From IMG/VR virus record IMGVR_UViG_3300036817_000176, positions 1-64,000 of that record: a stretch of DNA of 64,000 nt; one strand, 5' to 3'. A program made the position numbers and the translations under genes. This DNA is from a virus. How positions within the stretch are numbered: position 1 is the stretch's first letter; each line of letters starts with the position of its first letter. The notes under the pieces were generated by a model, which saw only the letters and a list, made by a program, of their open reading frames with translations, was not told the DNA's origin and made no database searches. Positions 1 through 6,189 of the stretch are shown in pieces.

Positions 1-671
1 GCCGCCACTACAACACCATGAGCCTTAAAGACATGAAGGCCATGAACGTCGCCGAACTGGCCGCGCCCACGTCTGTGCTCTGGATGTGGACCACTGCGCC
101 CCAGCTCCCCGACTCCCTCGAGCTGATGAAGGCCTGGGGATTCAACTACCGCACGATCGGCTTCGTGTGGGTCAAACGCTCCCCGCAACACTGGCGCAAC
201 GTCTCCGACCGTCTGCGTAAGCGGCTGCGGGCACACCTCGCTGATCAGCAGGGTGTATCACTCCCGAAACTCCGTCACTCATCCGTAAGGGCCACCCAGG
301 CGCTGGACTTCCTCACGCCAGACCTGATTGCGGATGTCAGCAAAGACTTCTGGCACTGGGGGCAGGGGCACTATACCCGCTCTAACGCCGAGATCGTGCT
401 GGTGGGCGTGCGTGGAAGGGGGCGGGTTCTGTCCCGCCTCGATAAGGGGGTACACCAGGTGCTTGAGGACCTGGTACAGGAGCACAGCGCCAAACCGGAG
501 GAGGTGTATCAGCGCCTTGACCGGCTCTACGGTGATGTAAAGCGTCTGGACATGTTCACCCGCCGCAACCGGCCGGGATGGTCAGCGCTGGGTGACCAGG
601 TGGCGCGCACGGATTACGTGATAGATCCCGACACCATGAAAATTGTACGCCGTGAGGACTTTGCGCCCTGA
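1..671 (+). CDS. MT-A70 family DNA adenine methyltransferase, 5' partial
   Basis: The frame is open from the left window edge; residues just before the first ATG (position 18) read RHYNTM, the segment that normally follows the catalytic DPPW motif of MT-A70 enzymes. The usual continuation is present: a SLKDMKAMNV stretch, then VLWMWTTAP (strand after the SAM site), GFVWVKRS, and NAEIVLVGVRGRGR near the middle. The catalytic DPPW itself must lie left of the window, so activity cannot be judged. The family transfers methyl groups to adenine N6; in phages it is usually read as protection from restriction. It heads a rightward run of small genes. The family call is firm; the specificity is unknown. 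Confidence 0.85.
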   Translation, partial: RHYNTMSLKDMKAMNVAELAAPTSVLWMWTTAPQLPDSLELMKAWGFNYRTIGFVWVKRSPQHWRNVSDRLRKRLRAHLADQQGVSLPKLRHSSVRATQALDFLTPDLIADVSKDFWHWGQGHYTRSNAEIVLVGVRGRGRVLSRLDKGVHQVLEDLVQEHSAKPEEVYQRLDRLYGDVKRLDMFTRRNRPGWSALGDQVARTDYVIDPDTMKIVRREDFAP

Positions 672-701
672 CGGCTGGCGAGTCATGAAACTGAGGTTTA
701 C

Positions 702-1010
702 ATGAGCGGTCCCCTCAAGAGGAAGCAAAAACGCGGTAAATCATGGAGCCAGCAGGAGCTCCAGATCATTGACGATAACCGGCACCTGACCGCCATCCAG
801 TTAGCCGAACTGCTCCCCACTCGTACACCGTCGGGTGTTGCCAAAAAGCGCGTCATGCGTCACGGGCGGCGACTGAGTAAAGCGGCAGAGCGGGGTGGAT
901 GGTCTGAGCATGACGAGGCCATCTGCAGGGACTGGAACTGGGCTCATGGCCTGCTGAATGAATGCCAGAAACAAAGACGATTCCGGGAGAAGAGCAATGA
1001 TGATGTTTAA
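702..1010 (+). CDS. Small basic protein with two SANT/HTH-like segments
   Basis: A 102-residue protein with a Lys/Arg-rich start followed by SWSQQELQIIDDNRH and, later, GWSEHDEAICRDWN. The two W-(S)-x-x-(E/D)-x-x-I segments resemble the first helix of SANT/Myb-like or terminase-small-subunit-like helix-turn-helix units, so DNA binding is plausible but inferred only. Start ATG lies 30 bp after the methyltransferase stop, and the 3' end overlaps the next gene by 14 bp, suggesting one transcript. No named family recognised. Confidence 0.6.
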   Translation: MSGPLKRKQKRGKSWSQQELQIIDDNRHLTAIQLAELLPTRTPSGVAKKRVMRHGRRLSKAAERGGWSEHDEAICRDWNWAHGLLNECQKQRRFREKSNDDV

Positions 1011-1209
1011 ACGAACAATGGTCGCCACCGCGATCACCACGGCGCTGGCGCAGCAGGCGATTCGGGCTCGCACCCGCGCCGAACAGGAACGCCGTCAGCA
1101 GCTCAAGCAAGCCATCGCGGCCGGGCTGGAAGAGACAGACCAGAAATTCAGCGGCGGCCTTCTGAGCCGCTTCCGCGCCGGGCTGAGCCGCCTGCGCGGC
1201 AAGTCCTGA
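997..1209 (+). CDS. Small basic protein with hydrophobic N-terminus, unknown
   Basis: About 70 residues. I chose the ATG at 997 (MMMFKRTMVA...) because GGGAGAAG sits directly upstream; a longer in-frame start at 958 lacks a ribosome site. The first 25 residues are hydrophobic with Lys/Arg, and the rest is rich in Arg, Gln and Glu (probable helix). It could be a membrane-anchored small protein. It overlaps the upstream gene by 14 bp in another frame. No function assigned. Confidence 0.5.
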   Translation: MMMFKRTMVATAITTALAQQAIRARTRAEQERRQQLKQAIAAGLEETDQKFSGGLLSRFRAGLSRLRGKS

Positions 1210-1228
1210 CCCTCGATTAACCCATTCT

Positions 1229-1978
1229 TTGAGCCTTACACCGATGATTTATACCTCGCCAAATAACGGCACCGACTGGATTCTCGCCGCGAAAGAAACG
1301 TTTGGCACGGATCTGACGCCGGTGCAGCACGAGATCCTGACAGCCATCCAGCGAACCGGCGCCAGCGTGTCGGCAGTTGAAACGGATGGGATGGGCAGGA
1401 GCCGCCTGTATGCGCTTATCTGCGCCTCGGCGGTGCTCCTTAACCCTGAGATTAAGGTGGTGCTCGTATCCACCGACGCAGCCCGCCTGAACAACACCCT
1501 CGGCGAGCTGCACTGCATCATTGCGAATGCCTTTGGTGAGCTGGGCTTCCATCACTCTGCGACGGCGCAGCTGAGCATGACGGTCATGCGGCTGGTGCGC
1601 GATAAGGTCGATTTCCACTATGCCCGGGAAGGGAACGAGGAGGCACTTGCGGGCTACTGCGACCGGCACTCGATTTTTATTCTGGACAATGCCGACCTGC
1701 TGCCAGCCTCGTCGCTGGGGGTGCTGCTGGGGGGCCTCACTGAAGAGGATAACCGCCTGCTGATGGTGTCCGAAGCGTACCGGAACGAGGGCTATTTCTA
1801 CGAAACGCTGCATAACCCCATCCATGAGCATTTCCATCGCGTGCGCAGCAAGTCTACCGATACTCCGCTGGTCACGCCTTCCTGGTGCGAGAAGGCCGCC
1901 GAAACACTTCCCCCGGAGCTCTACCGCCGCCGCATTCTGGGCGAGTTCCCGTTAACGACAATTGAGAAAACCGTATGA
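1229..1978 (+). CDS. Degenerate paralogue of terminase large subunit, ATPase half
   Basis: A 249-residue protein that aligns by eye along its whole length with residues 21-265 of the PacB-like terminase at 20902-22407. Shared blocks include DW..AA.E.FG, Q.EIL.A.Q.TGA, a NEE(A/S)LAG segment, and LTEEDNR.L followed by GYFY. The ATP site is damaged: the terminase GTGKS becomes GMGRS (Lys to Arg, residue 57) and the Walker B acidic pair DE becomes DN (153-154). It lacks a nuclease domain; the next gene, overlapping by ATGA, looks like that domain. A pseudoenzyme is inferred: a regulator of packaging, a decoy for another phage's terminase, or a relic kept by selection. Homology is strong; function is unknown. 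Confidence 0.75.
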   Translation: MSLTPMIYTSPNNGTDWILAAKETFGTDLTPVQHEILTAIQRTGASVSAVETDGMGRSRLYALICASAVLLNPEIKVVLVSTDAARLNNTLGELHCIIANAFGELGFHHSATAQLSMTVMRLVRDKVDFHYAREGNEEALAGYCDRHSIFILDNADLLPASSLGVLLGGLTEEDNRLLMVSEAYRNEGYFYETLHNPIHEHFHRVRSKSTDTPLVTPSWCEKAAETLPPELYRRRILGEFPLTTIEKTV

Positions 1979-2508
1979 GTGATAAAACGCTGCAGGTAGT
2001 GGCCATAACGTGCATGGATTCGTTTTACATGCGTGGCATGGATATCCGGCCCGGGAAGCTGCAGGAGGCATTCAACCTCCAGCTCGAGGAGCCGCGAAGC
2101 GTAGAAGATATGGCAACAACGGCGGCCGAGTTTTTTGCTGACAGCGGGAGGATGGTCATTCCGCTGGTGGACGTAACAGGCGCAGGAAAAGCGCTGGCCC
2201 TCGCGCTGCAGGTGAAAGGCTACGACGTGTTCATGTTCAACCCTGCAGCGTTATGCGAACCGGCACACGATGCACAGCGCTTTCTGAATCATCAGGCTAA
2301 GGGCGGCAATCTGTATAACGAGGGGGTTATGGCAGGATGTATCACCTATGTGGATGATACCGCGCCGCAGGAAGTCGAGTTGAACCGGAATGAAAGTGGC
2401 CAGCTGCAGGTACACGCTAAAAGTGGCGAAACACGGCTTTCCTGTATGCTCGGCTGGTTCTGGCATGGGCGTATTCAGGAGCTCACCACAGCGAACTGGT
2501 CAGTCTGA
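1975..2508 (+). CDS. Degenerate paralogue of terminase large subunit, nuclease half
   Basis: 177 residues, translationally coupled to the ATPase-like gene through an ATGA overlap. The middle matches the RNase H-like nuclease domain of the PacB-like terminase: an LVD..G.G block aligns with AVDGDGVGAD, and a QRFLN..A segment aligns with KRFLNKRA, each in the same order and spacing. The first catalytic aspartate region (LLLADVG in PacB) is replaced by VVAITCMD, and later acidic positions are not kept, so nuclease activity is unlikely. Together the two genes reproduce a whole TerL in two pieces. Weaker similarity than the first half, hence lower confidence. Confidence 0.6.
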   Translation: MSDKTLQVVAITCMDSFYMRGMDIRPGKLQEAFNLQLEEPRSVEDMATTAAEFFADSGRMVIPLVDVTGAGKALALALQVKGYDVFMFNPAALCEPAHDAQRFLNHQAKGGNLYNEGVMAGCITYVDDTAPQEVELNRNESGQLQVHAKSGETRLSCMLGWFWHGRIQELTTANWSV

Positions 2509-2552
2509 CGGCACTTCTTGTAAACCTCCTTGATCTGCACGCACATTGAAAT

Positions 2553-2572
2553 TACTGTATATACAAACAGTA
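2553..2572 (+). promoter_or_regulatory. LexA (SOS) box
   Basis: The palindrome reads TA-CTGT-ATATACAA-ACAG-TA, matching the enterobacterial LexA consensus CTGT-N8-ACAG with the preferred TA flanks and alternating A/T core. It ends 18 bp before the ATG at 2591, so it should repress that gene and the coupled UmuD'-like gene until DNA damage. Confidence 0.9.
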
Positions 2573-2590
2573 ATAACAGGAGTGCAGATC

Positions 2591-2830
2591 ATGCCCCGCC
2601 TATACGAAATTCATAGCGCATTTGTCGCAGCAATACATCAGAATCCAAAGGGTTTTCAGTGTGTACGCACTGACGATTTCATTCGCCAACTGGCTAAGGT
2701 TCACTGGCATTTCAGCCAGCAAGACGCCAACAACTGGATAGAGCAAAATCAGACATTTTTCGTCGATAAGACACCCGATGACAGCCAGAATCGCCTCTGG
2801 ATGTTGCGTACTATGGGGAGGGTGCTCTGA
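2591..2830 (+). CDS. SOS-regulated small protein, unknown
   Basis: 79 residues. The ATG at 2591 is preceded by ACAGGAG and lies just after the LexA box; an upstream in-frame ATG at 2546 would place the start inside or before the operator and is rejected. The sequence is rich in aromatic and polar residues (HWHFSQQDANNWIEQN) and has no Cys motif or membrane span. Its stop overlaps the ATG of the UmuD'-like gene (TGATG), so both are made together after DNA damage. I do not recognise the family. Confidence 0.7.
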   Translation: MPRLYEIHSAFVAAIHQNPKGFQCVRTDDFIRQLAKVHWHFSQQDANNWIEQNQTFFVDKTPDDSQNRLWMLRTMGRVL

Positions 2831-3147
2831 TGGCCTTCGCCTCACCCGCTAACGACTATGTAGAGAGCAGGCTCACTCCAGAGAGGATCTGCGGCGTTGG
2901 CATCGACACCCGCATCATGGACACCTCGACGGGCTTTGCGGTGATTGAGCCCGTCAGCCAGCTCGTTAATGGGCAGGTTTTATTGGTTCTGTCTGGTGGC
3001 CGTACCCAGTTCGCCCGGGTAATGGGCAAGTCGCTTATCTTCAATGATGGCGAGACGATGGAAGGCAGCGCTGCAGAAGAAGTGAATGTTCTTGGCAGGG
3101 TAACTTACTTCATCAACCGTGCGGCTGGTGATGAGTGTCCGGTGTAA
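2830..3147 (+). CDS. UmuD'/HumD-like protein lacking catalytic Ser and Lys
   Basis: 105 residues. The start FASPANDYVESRL matches the UmuD cleavage-proximal segment FPSPAADYVEQRI, and the strand order of the S24 domain continues (VNGQVLLVLSGG, then VNVLGRVTYFINRA matching the C-terminal VFGVV strand). The segment that holds the UmuD nucleophile (GDSM) reads IDTRIM here, and the lysine region VKKL reads ARVM, so both catalytic residues appear lost. Like P1 HumD it corresponds to the processed UmuD' form and has no N-terminal arm. It sits second in a LexA-controlled pair. Likely role: partner of a Y-family polymerase (UmuC) in SOS mutagenesis, or an interfering mimic. Confidence 0.65.
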   Translation: MAFASPANDYVESRLTPERICGVGIDTRIMDTSTGFAVIEPVSQLVNGQVLLVLSGGRTQFARVMGKSLIFNDGETMEGSAAEEVNVLGRVTYFINRAAGDECPV

Positions 3148-3149
3148 GT

Positions 3150-3720
3150 GGGCTGGTGGCTGTTTTACCATAGCTCCGCTACTCCTGACGAGCATCACAA
3201 AAAAGCGCGACGCTACAAGCCAGAAGTAGGCGAAACCGTGCCAGCTTTGAGATACCGGCCGTTACCCGCCGGTGCTCCCCTGATTGCGTCCTGACATCAC
3301 ACCCCGTCTCATTTTGCAGCCGGATATCCGCTCTTTCTCCTCGGTGGCGGTATCGCACTCCTCACCTGTTCCGGCACTGCTTGACCTACTGGGTGCTCGC
3401 TCCAACGCTGGGCCTTGTAATCAGACTCCCCGTCTGGCCCAGGCTAACGCGTCCACGCGCGGACTTATCTCTCCACTCCACGTCGCGCAGACACGGCAAA
3501 TCGCCGCCAATGGCGTTAGCCAATGCGGTAGCTGGACTTTGAGAGGGAACGTGCTGAGAATTAGATGGGCAAAAATTGACCCACTGATGCTTGAATGCTC
3601 TGCGTAACGCAGATACACTGATTTTACGTTTAAGGTAGCTGTTCCCTCAAAGTCGCAGTTACCTGGTAAACGTGTCCTGAGAAAACTCGTTTACCCGTTA
3701 AAACCCTGCGCCTGAGAACG
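3150..3720 (-). ncRNA. ColE1-type RNA II-like element (degenerate or divergent)
   Basis: Over 3160-3230 the plus strand follows the pMB1/ColE1 origin text: a CCATAG-CTCCGC block, the exact TGACGAGCATCACAAAAA, then GACGCT, GGCGAAACC and GAGATACC in the right order. Further right, GCCGGATA, CTTTCTCC, CTCGCTCCAA-GCTGGG and ATCGCC-AATGG-AGCCA-TGG blocks again follow the ColE1 order. The ColE1 primer RNA II would run leftward here, starting near 3700-3720, and the total length is close to the 555-nt primer. Sequence identity is recalled from the common plasmid origin, not searched. It may be a working origin, a relic, or a regulatory RNA that borrowed this fold. Confidence 0.6.
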
Positions 3721-3732
3721 CGGGGTTTTTTC
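3599..3732 (+). ncRNA. RNA I-like antisense RNA candidate
   Basis: Opposite the predicted 5' end of the RNA II-like element are three consecutive hairpins on the plus strand: 3599-3613 (TCTGCG-TAA-CGCAGA), 3665-3695 (GGTAAACG with CGTTTACC, 15-nt loop) and a terminator hairpin at 3701-3732 with a T-run. This matches the three-stem layout of ColE1 RNA I, which also ends in a terminator stem-loop. A CAGTTACC block at 3657-3663 is also found in RNA I. The pairing is visible; expression is inferred. Confidence 0.5.
3701..3732 (+). terminator. Rho-independent terminator
   Basis: AAACCCTGCG pairs with CGCGGGGTTT across an 8-nt loop, followed by a T-run. It would end a rightward RNA from 3600-3700, matching the RNA I-like candidate. 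Confidence 0.75.
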
Positions 3733-3916
3733 GTTTCTGGGCGATACCTTATCCTGGTATTAGCGCACCGGGAAGATCATTTTATGGATCCCGGATCAAA
3801 TATTTCACTCCTATTGTCACTTTTCCCCGTTTTTCCCCTCCCTCACATCAGGACGCCTGAAATCTTTTTAACTATCCTGATATTAAGTCGTTCTTTTGGG
3901 CGCGTCGGGTGTGGTA

Positions 3917-3925
3917 ACATCCTAA
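3917..3925 (+). promoter_or_regulatory. ACATCCTAA promoter motif, site 1
   Basis: Motif 41 bp before the VRR-NUC gene start; a -10-like TAATTG begins 10 bp after it. No sigma-70 -35 is seen. The preceding 3733-3916 stretch has no gene and no other signal I can support. Confidence 0.65.
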
Positions 3926-3966
3926 GACGGTAATTTAATTGCATAGTCATGGAAGCTGGAGAGTAA

Positions 3967-4620
3967 ATGGCACGGTTCGGGGAAGACTTTCTGCAGACGC
4001 AGCTGGAACGCCGTCAGAAGTGGGCCGAGAAAGGGCTGCGCAGCGGTTCCGGGAAGAGCTTCAATCTGTCGAACCCGGCCAGCAAGCCCGCCAGCAAGAA
4101 GAAGGTAAAGCGCGCTGTAGGCGCTCGCCTCGGTGACCCGGGCTACGTTTCGCCTCATGCCGTGGCAATGGCCATGCTGGCAAAGAATCCGGACCTACGG
4201 AAAGGGAACCAGGAGTATTACGAGCAGGTCGATTTGTTCGCCCGTATCGAGGTCGCAGACCCTGAGCTGTACGCTCTGACCAGCGCGATACCGAACGGGG
4301 GTTATCGCCCCGGCAAAACGGCAGGCATGATGACGGCCAGCGGCCTGAAGAATGGCTACCCTGATGTTATGGTCGATATGCCCCGTGGTGTGTATCACGG
4401 TTGCCGTCTGGAGCTGAAAGCGAAGGGCGGGCGTATCAGCGAAGCGCAGATATTCAAGCTGCGCCTGCTGGCCGAACAGGGCTACTATTGCACGCTGGCT
4501 GAAGGAGTGGAGGAGGCGTATCAGTTATTGATGCAGTATCGTCACCTTGCCCCTGGAGAATCAATGCCGACGTGGCCGCGTAATGCCGCCTGGGAAGAAA
4601 CGGAGAACAATAACAAGTGA
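3967..4620 (+). CDS. VRR-NUC domain nuclease
   Basis: 217 residues. Residues 1-60 are basic and probably disordered. The VRR-NUC core spans about 80-200: an acidic position in EYYEQ (82-86), then YPDV (D133), the LELKAKGG core (E149, K151) and Q161, the PD-(D/E)XK-type set of this family. VRR-NUC proteins in phages are structure-selective nucleases linked to replication or repair. The ATG at 3967 follows GGAGAG, 41 bp after motif site 1. The gene overlaps the next by 4 bp, starting a co-transcribed array. The family call is firm; the role is inferred. Confidence 0.8.
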   Translation: MARFGEDFLQTQLERRQKWAEKGLRSGSGKSFNLSNPASKPASKKKVKRAVGARLGDPGYVSPHAVAMAMLAKNPDLRKGNQEYYEQVDLFARIEVADPELYALTSAIPNGGYRPGKTAGMMTASGLKNGYPDVMVDMPRGVYHGCRLELKAKGGRISEAQIFKLRLLAEQGYYCTLAEGVEEAYQLLMQYRHLAPGESMPTWPRNAAWEETENNNK

Positions 4621-5207
4621 AGATGACAAGCAAGCGCGCCGATATCGTCCGCGCCCTGAAGAGTGGCCCCGCGGAATACCTCATGATCCGCCCGATGGCC
4701 ACCGTGCCTGCGCACCGCCGCCATACCCTGCTGTCCGGGGCGAAGCTGGTGGTGCTGGTGGACGGCGAAGCGCAGGAGCCTGCGGGCGTACCTGCAGCCA
4801 GCGCCATGGCCGCGCACGGGCTGATTGAGGCGGGCTACCTTGTGGAGGTAAAGCCGGGTGTATTGCGCTGGGGTCACCTGTATATCCTGAGCGATAGCGG
4901 TAAGGCCCTCGATCTGCAGAATGCCCCGGCTGACCGCCTGGGCTGGGACAGTAACCAGGGACCGCGCATCTTTCGCCGGGACCTGGAAGCGATCGCGGCC
5001 GGGTATGGCGCCAGCGTGCTGTTTAACAACACCCGCCACTGGTGGGAGCTGGCCATCCCGGGGGAGGGCGTGCGTAAGCGCCGGGTGATGTTGACCAATA
5101 CGAAGAACCAGCCGATCGCCAAACTCGGGGACCTTACCCTGAGCGCCTGGCGTGAAGTGATTGGCCGTGTGGCCGGTCAGAACGGACTGGAAAAGAAAAC
5201 CGACTGA
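4617..5207 (+). CDS. Conserved-looking hypothetical protein
   Basis: 196 residues, started at a GTG overlapping the upstream stop (GTGA); an ATG two codons later (4623) is equally possible. The N-terminal half (RADIVRALKSGPAEYLMI ... GLIEAGYLVEV) reads like a winged-helix unit: helix, helix, then a LIEAGYLVE recognition helix and wing. The C-terminal half has no recognisable motif. A DNA-binding role is inferred from this alone. Confidence 0.6.
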   Translation: MKMTSKRADIVRALKSGPAEYLMIRPMATVPAHRRHTLLSGAKLVVLVDGEAQEPAGVPAASAMAAHGLIEAGYLVEVKPGVLRWGHLYILSDSGKALDLQNAPADRLGWDSNQGPRIFRRDLEAIAAGYGASVLFNNTRHWWELAIPGEGVRKRRVMLTNTKNQPIAKLGDLTLSAWREVIGRVAGQNGLEKKTD

Positions 5208-5236
5208 CGTTAAGGGGGGTGCCATTGCGGCACTCT

Positions 5237-5255
5237 ACATCCTCAAACATCCTAA
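5237..5255 (+). promoter_or_regulatory. Tandem ACATCCTcA / ACATCCTAA motif, site 2
   Basis: Two copies of the motif begin exactly 10 bp apart (5237, one mismatch, and 5247, perfect), so they lie on the same helix face. The perfect copy lies 46 bp before the ATG at 5302. The hexamer 10 bp downstream is TAACGC, a weak -10; a better GATAAT is about 10 bp further on. Confidence 0.6.
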
Positions 5256-5301
5256 CGATGTTTTGTAACGCAAAGATAATGTGTTTAACGCGAGGGAAAC
5301 A

Positions 5302-5595
5302 ATGGCGATTCAGGTCGTAAAACGCCGCAAACCGGGTCCGGTTCGCCGCCGGAACCATAAGCAAGAAGCGGACTATCAGCGGGATCGTCGTGAGCGCGAA
5401 CGCCAGTTAGGGATCCTCGAGCTGCGCGGCCTGCGTATCTCACTGACTGAACGAAAGATGCTGGACGATTTAGTGGATGTAACGCGGTTCAGCAGCCGTG
5501 GTGAATTGTTGATGACCCTGGCGCGCCGTGAAGCGGACCGGCTTGGGGTGGATTATCGGATACAGGAACAGGGCCAGCAGGAGGCCGTGCAGTGA
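5302..5595 (+). CDS. Ribbon-helix-helix-like DNA-binding protein
   Basis: 97 residues from the ATG at 5302, which has GAGGGA upstream; the longer GTG start at 5281 is less likely. A basic N-terminus (residues 6-40, many Arg) leads to LRGLRISLTERKMLDDLVDVTRF, a beta strand followed by two helices as in CopG/Arc-type regulators. It stands directly after the double motif site 2, so it may be an early regulator. Family assignment is by pattern only. Confidence 0.55.
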   Translation: MAIQVVKRRKPGPVRRRNHKQEADYQRDRRERERQLGILELRGLRISLTERKMLDDLVDVTRFSSRGELLMTLARREADRLGVDYRIQEQGQQEAVQ

Positions 5596-5882
5596 GTAAC
5601 CAAATGGAAAACACAAAATGCCGGGCCCTGGTGGAGCTGCTGAGCAGCCACCGGGACCAGTTGGCCGCCGTGAACGTGGCGCGCCTGTACGGTTGGGGTA
5701 ACAGTCGCGTTTTGCGCCTGCTGTCGGCTCTGCAGAAGGCCGGACTTATCGAGCCTATTGCGAACCGGCCGGGCGAGTACACGGCGAACCTGGAGGCGCT
5801 GGTGGATGGCCTCCCGCAAAACATTGTCGAGCTGGTTACCGATGTGATGTTCAACGACAAGATCGGGACCAGTTATGAGTGA
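5592..5882 (+). CDS. Winged-helix-like small protein
   Basis: 96 residues, GTG start overlapping the previous stop. Residues 10-60 have the pattern helix, helix (VNVARLYGWGNSRVLRLLSAL), then KAGLIEPI and a short wing (RPGEYTANLE), typical of MarR/ROK-like winged helices. Sits between two other likely DNA-binding proteins in a coupled array. Target unknown. Confidence 0.55.
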   Translation: MSNQMENTKCRALVELLSSHRDQLAAVNVARLYGWGNSRVLRLLSALQKAGLIEPIANRPGEYTANLEALVDGLPQNIVELVTDVMFNDKIGTSYE

Positions 5883-6189
5883 GCTGATCACCTGCCCGAA
5901 TTGCGCGGGAGCAGGCCGCTATAACGCGTTTATCAACGGCGGCCAGGACCTGTCAAAACATAGTTTAGGTCCTGTGACCTGCTTACGCTGTGAGGGCAGT
6001 GGCAAGCTCCCGGCAGAGGCCCTGCGCTGGGCTGAGTACGGGAAAATGCTGCAACGCCGCCGCACCCAGGCGGGCTTTACCCTGATGACCGGCGCCCAGG
6101 CGCTGCGCATGACCCCGGCGGCGCTGTCGGCTATCGAGCATGGTTATGCGCCTGCGCCGGTAGGGTCAGACCTTTGGTGGCAACTGTGA
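5875..6189 (+). CDS. DnaJ-type zinc-binding plus XRE-like HTH protein
   Basis: 104 residues. The N-terminus carries CPNCAGAGR (C7, C10) and CLRCEGSG (C36, C39), the paired CxxCxGxG half-knuckles of DnaJ/anti-TRAP-like zinc sites. From about 52 a helix-turn-helix follows: GKMLQRRRTQAGFTLMTGAQ then MTPAALSAIEHG, the XRE signature. This combination is common in short phage regulators. It overlaps its neighbours on both sides by a few bases, so it is coupled to the methyltransferase downstream. Confidence 0.7.
   Translation: MSELITCPNCAGAGRYNAFINGGQDLSKHSLGPVTCLRCEGSGKLPAEALRWAEYGKMLQRRRTQAGFTLMTGAQALRMTPAALSAIEHGYAPAPVGSDLWWQL

Noticed and set aside
3284-3607. 107-codon open frame in the ColE1-like region
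   Set aside because: No ribosome site, low-complexity composition unlike neighbours, and it lies entirely within DNA that follows the ColE1 origin layout; read as noncoding.
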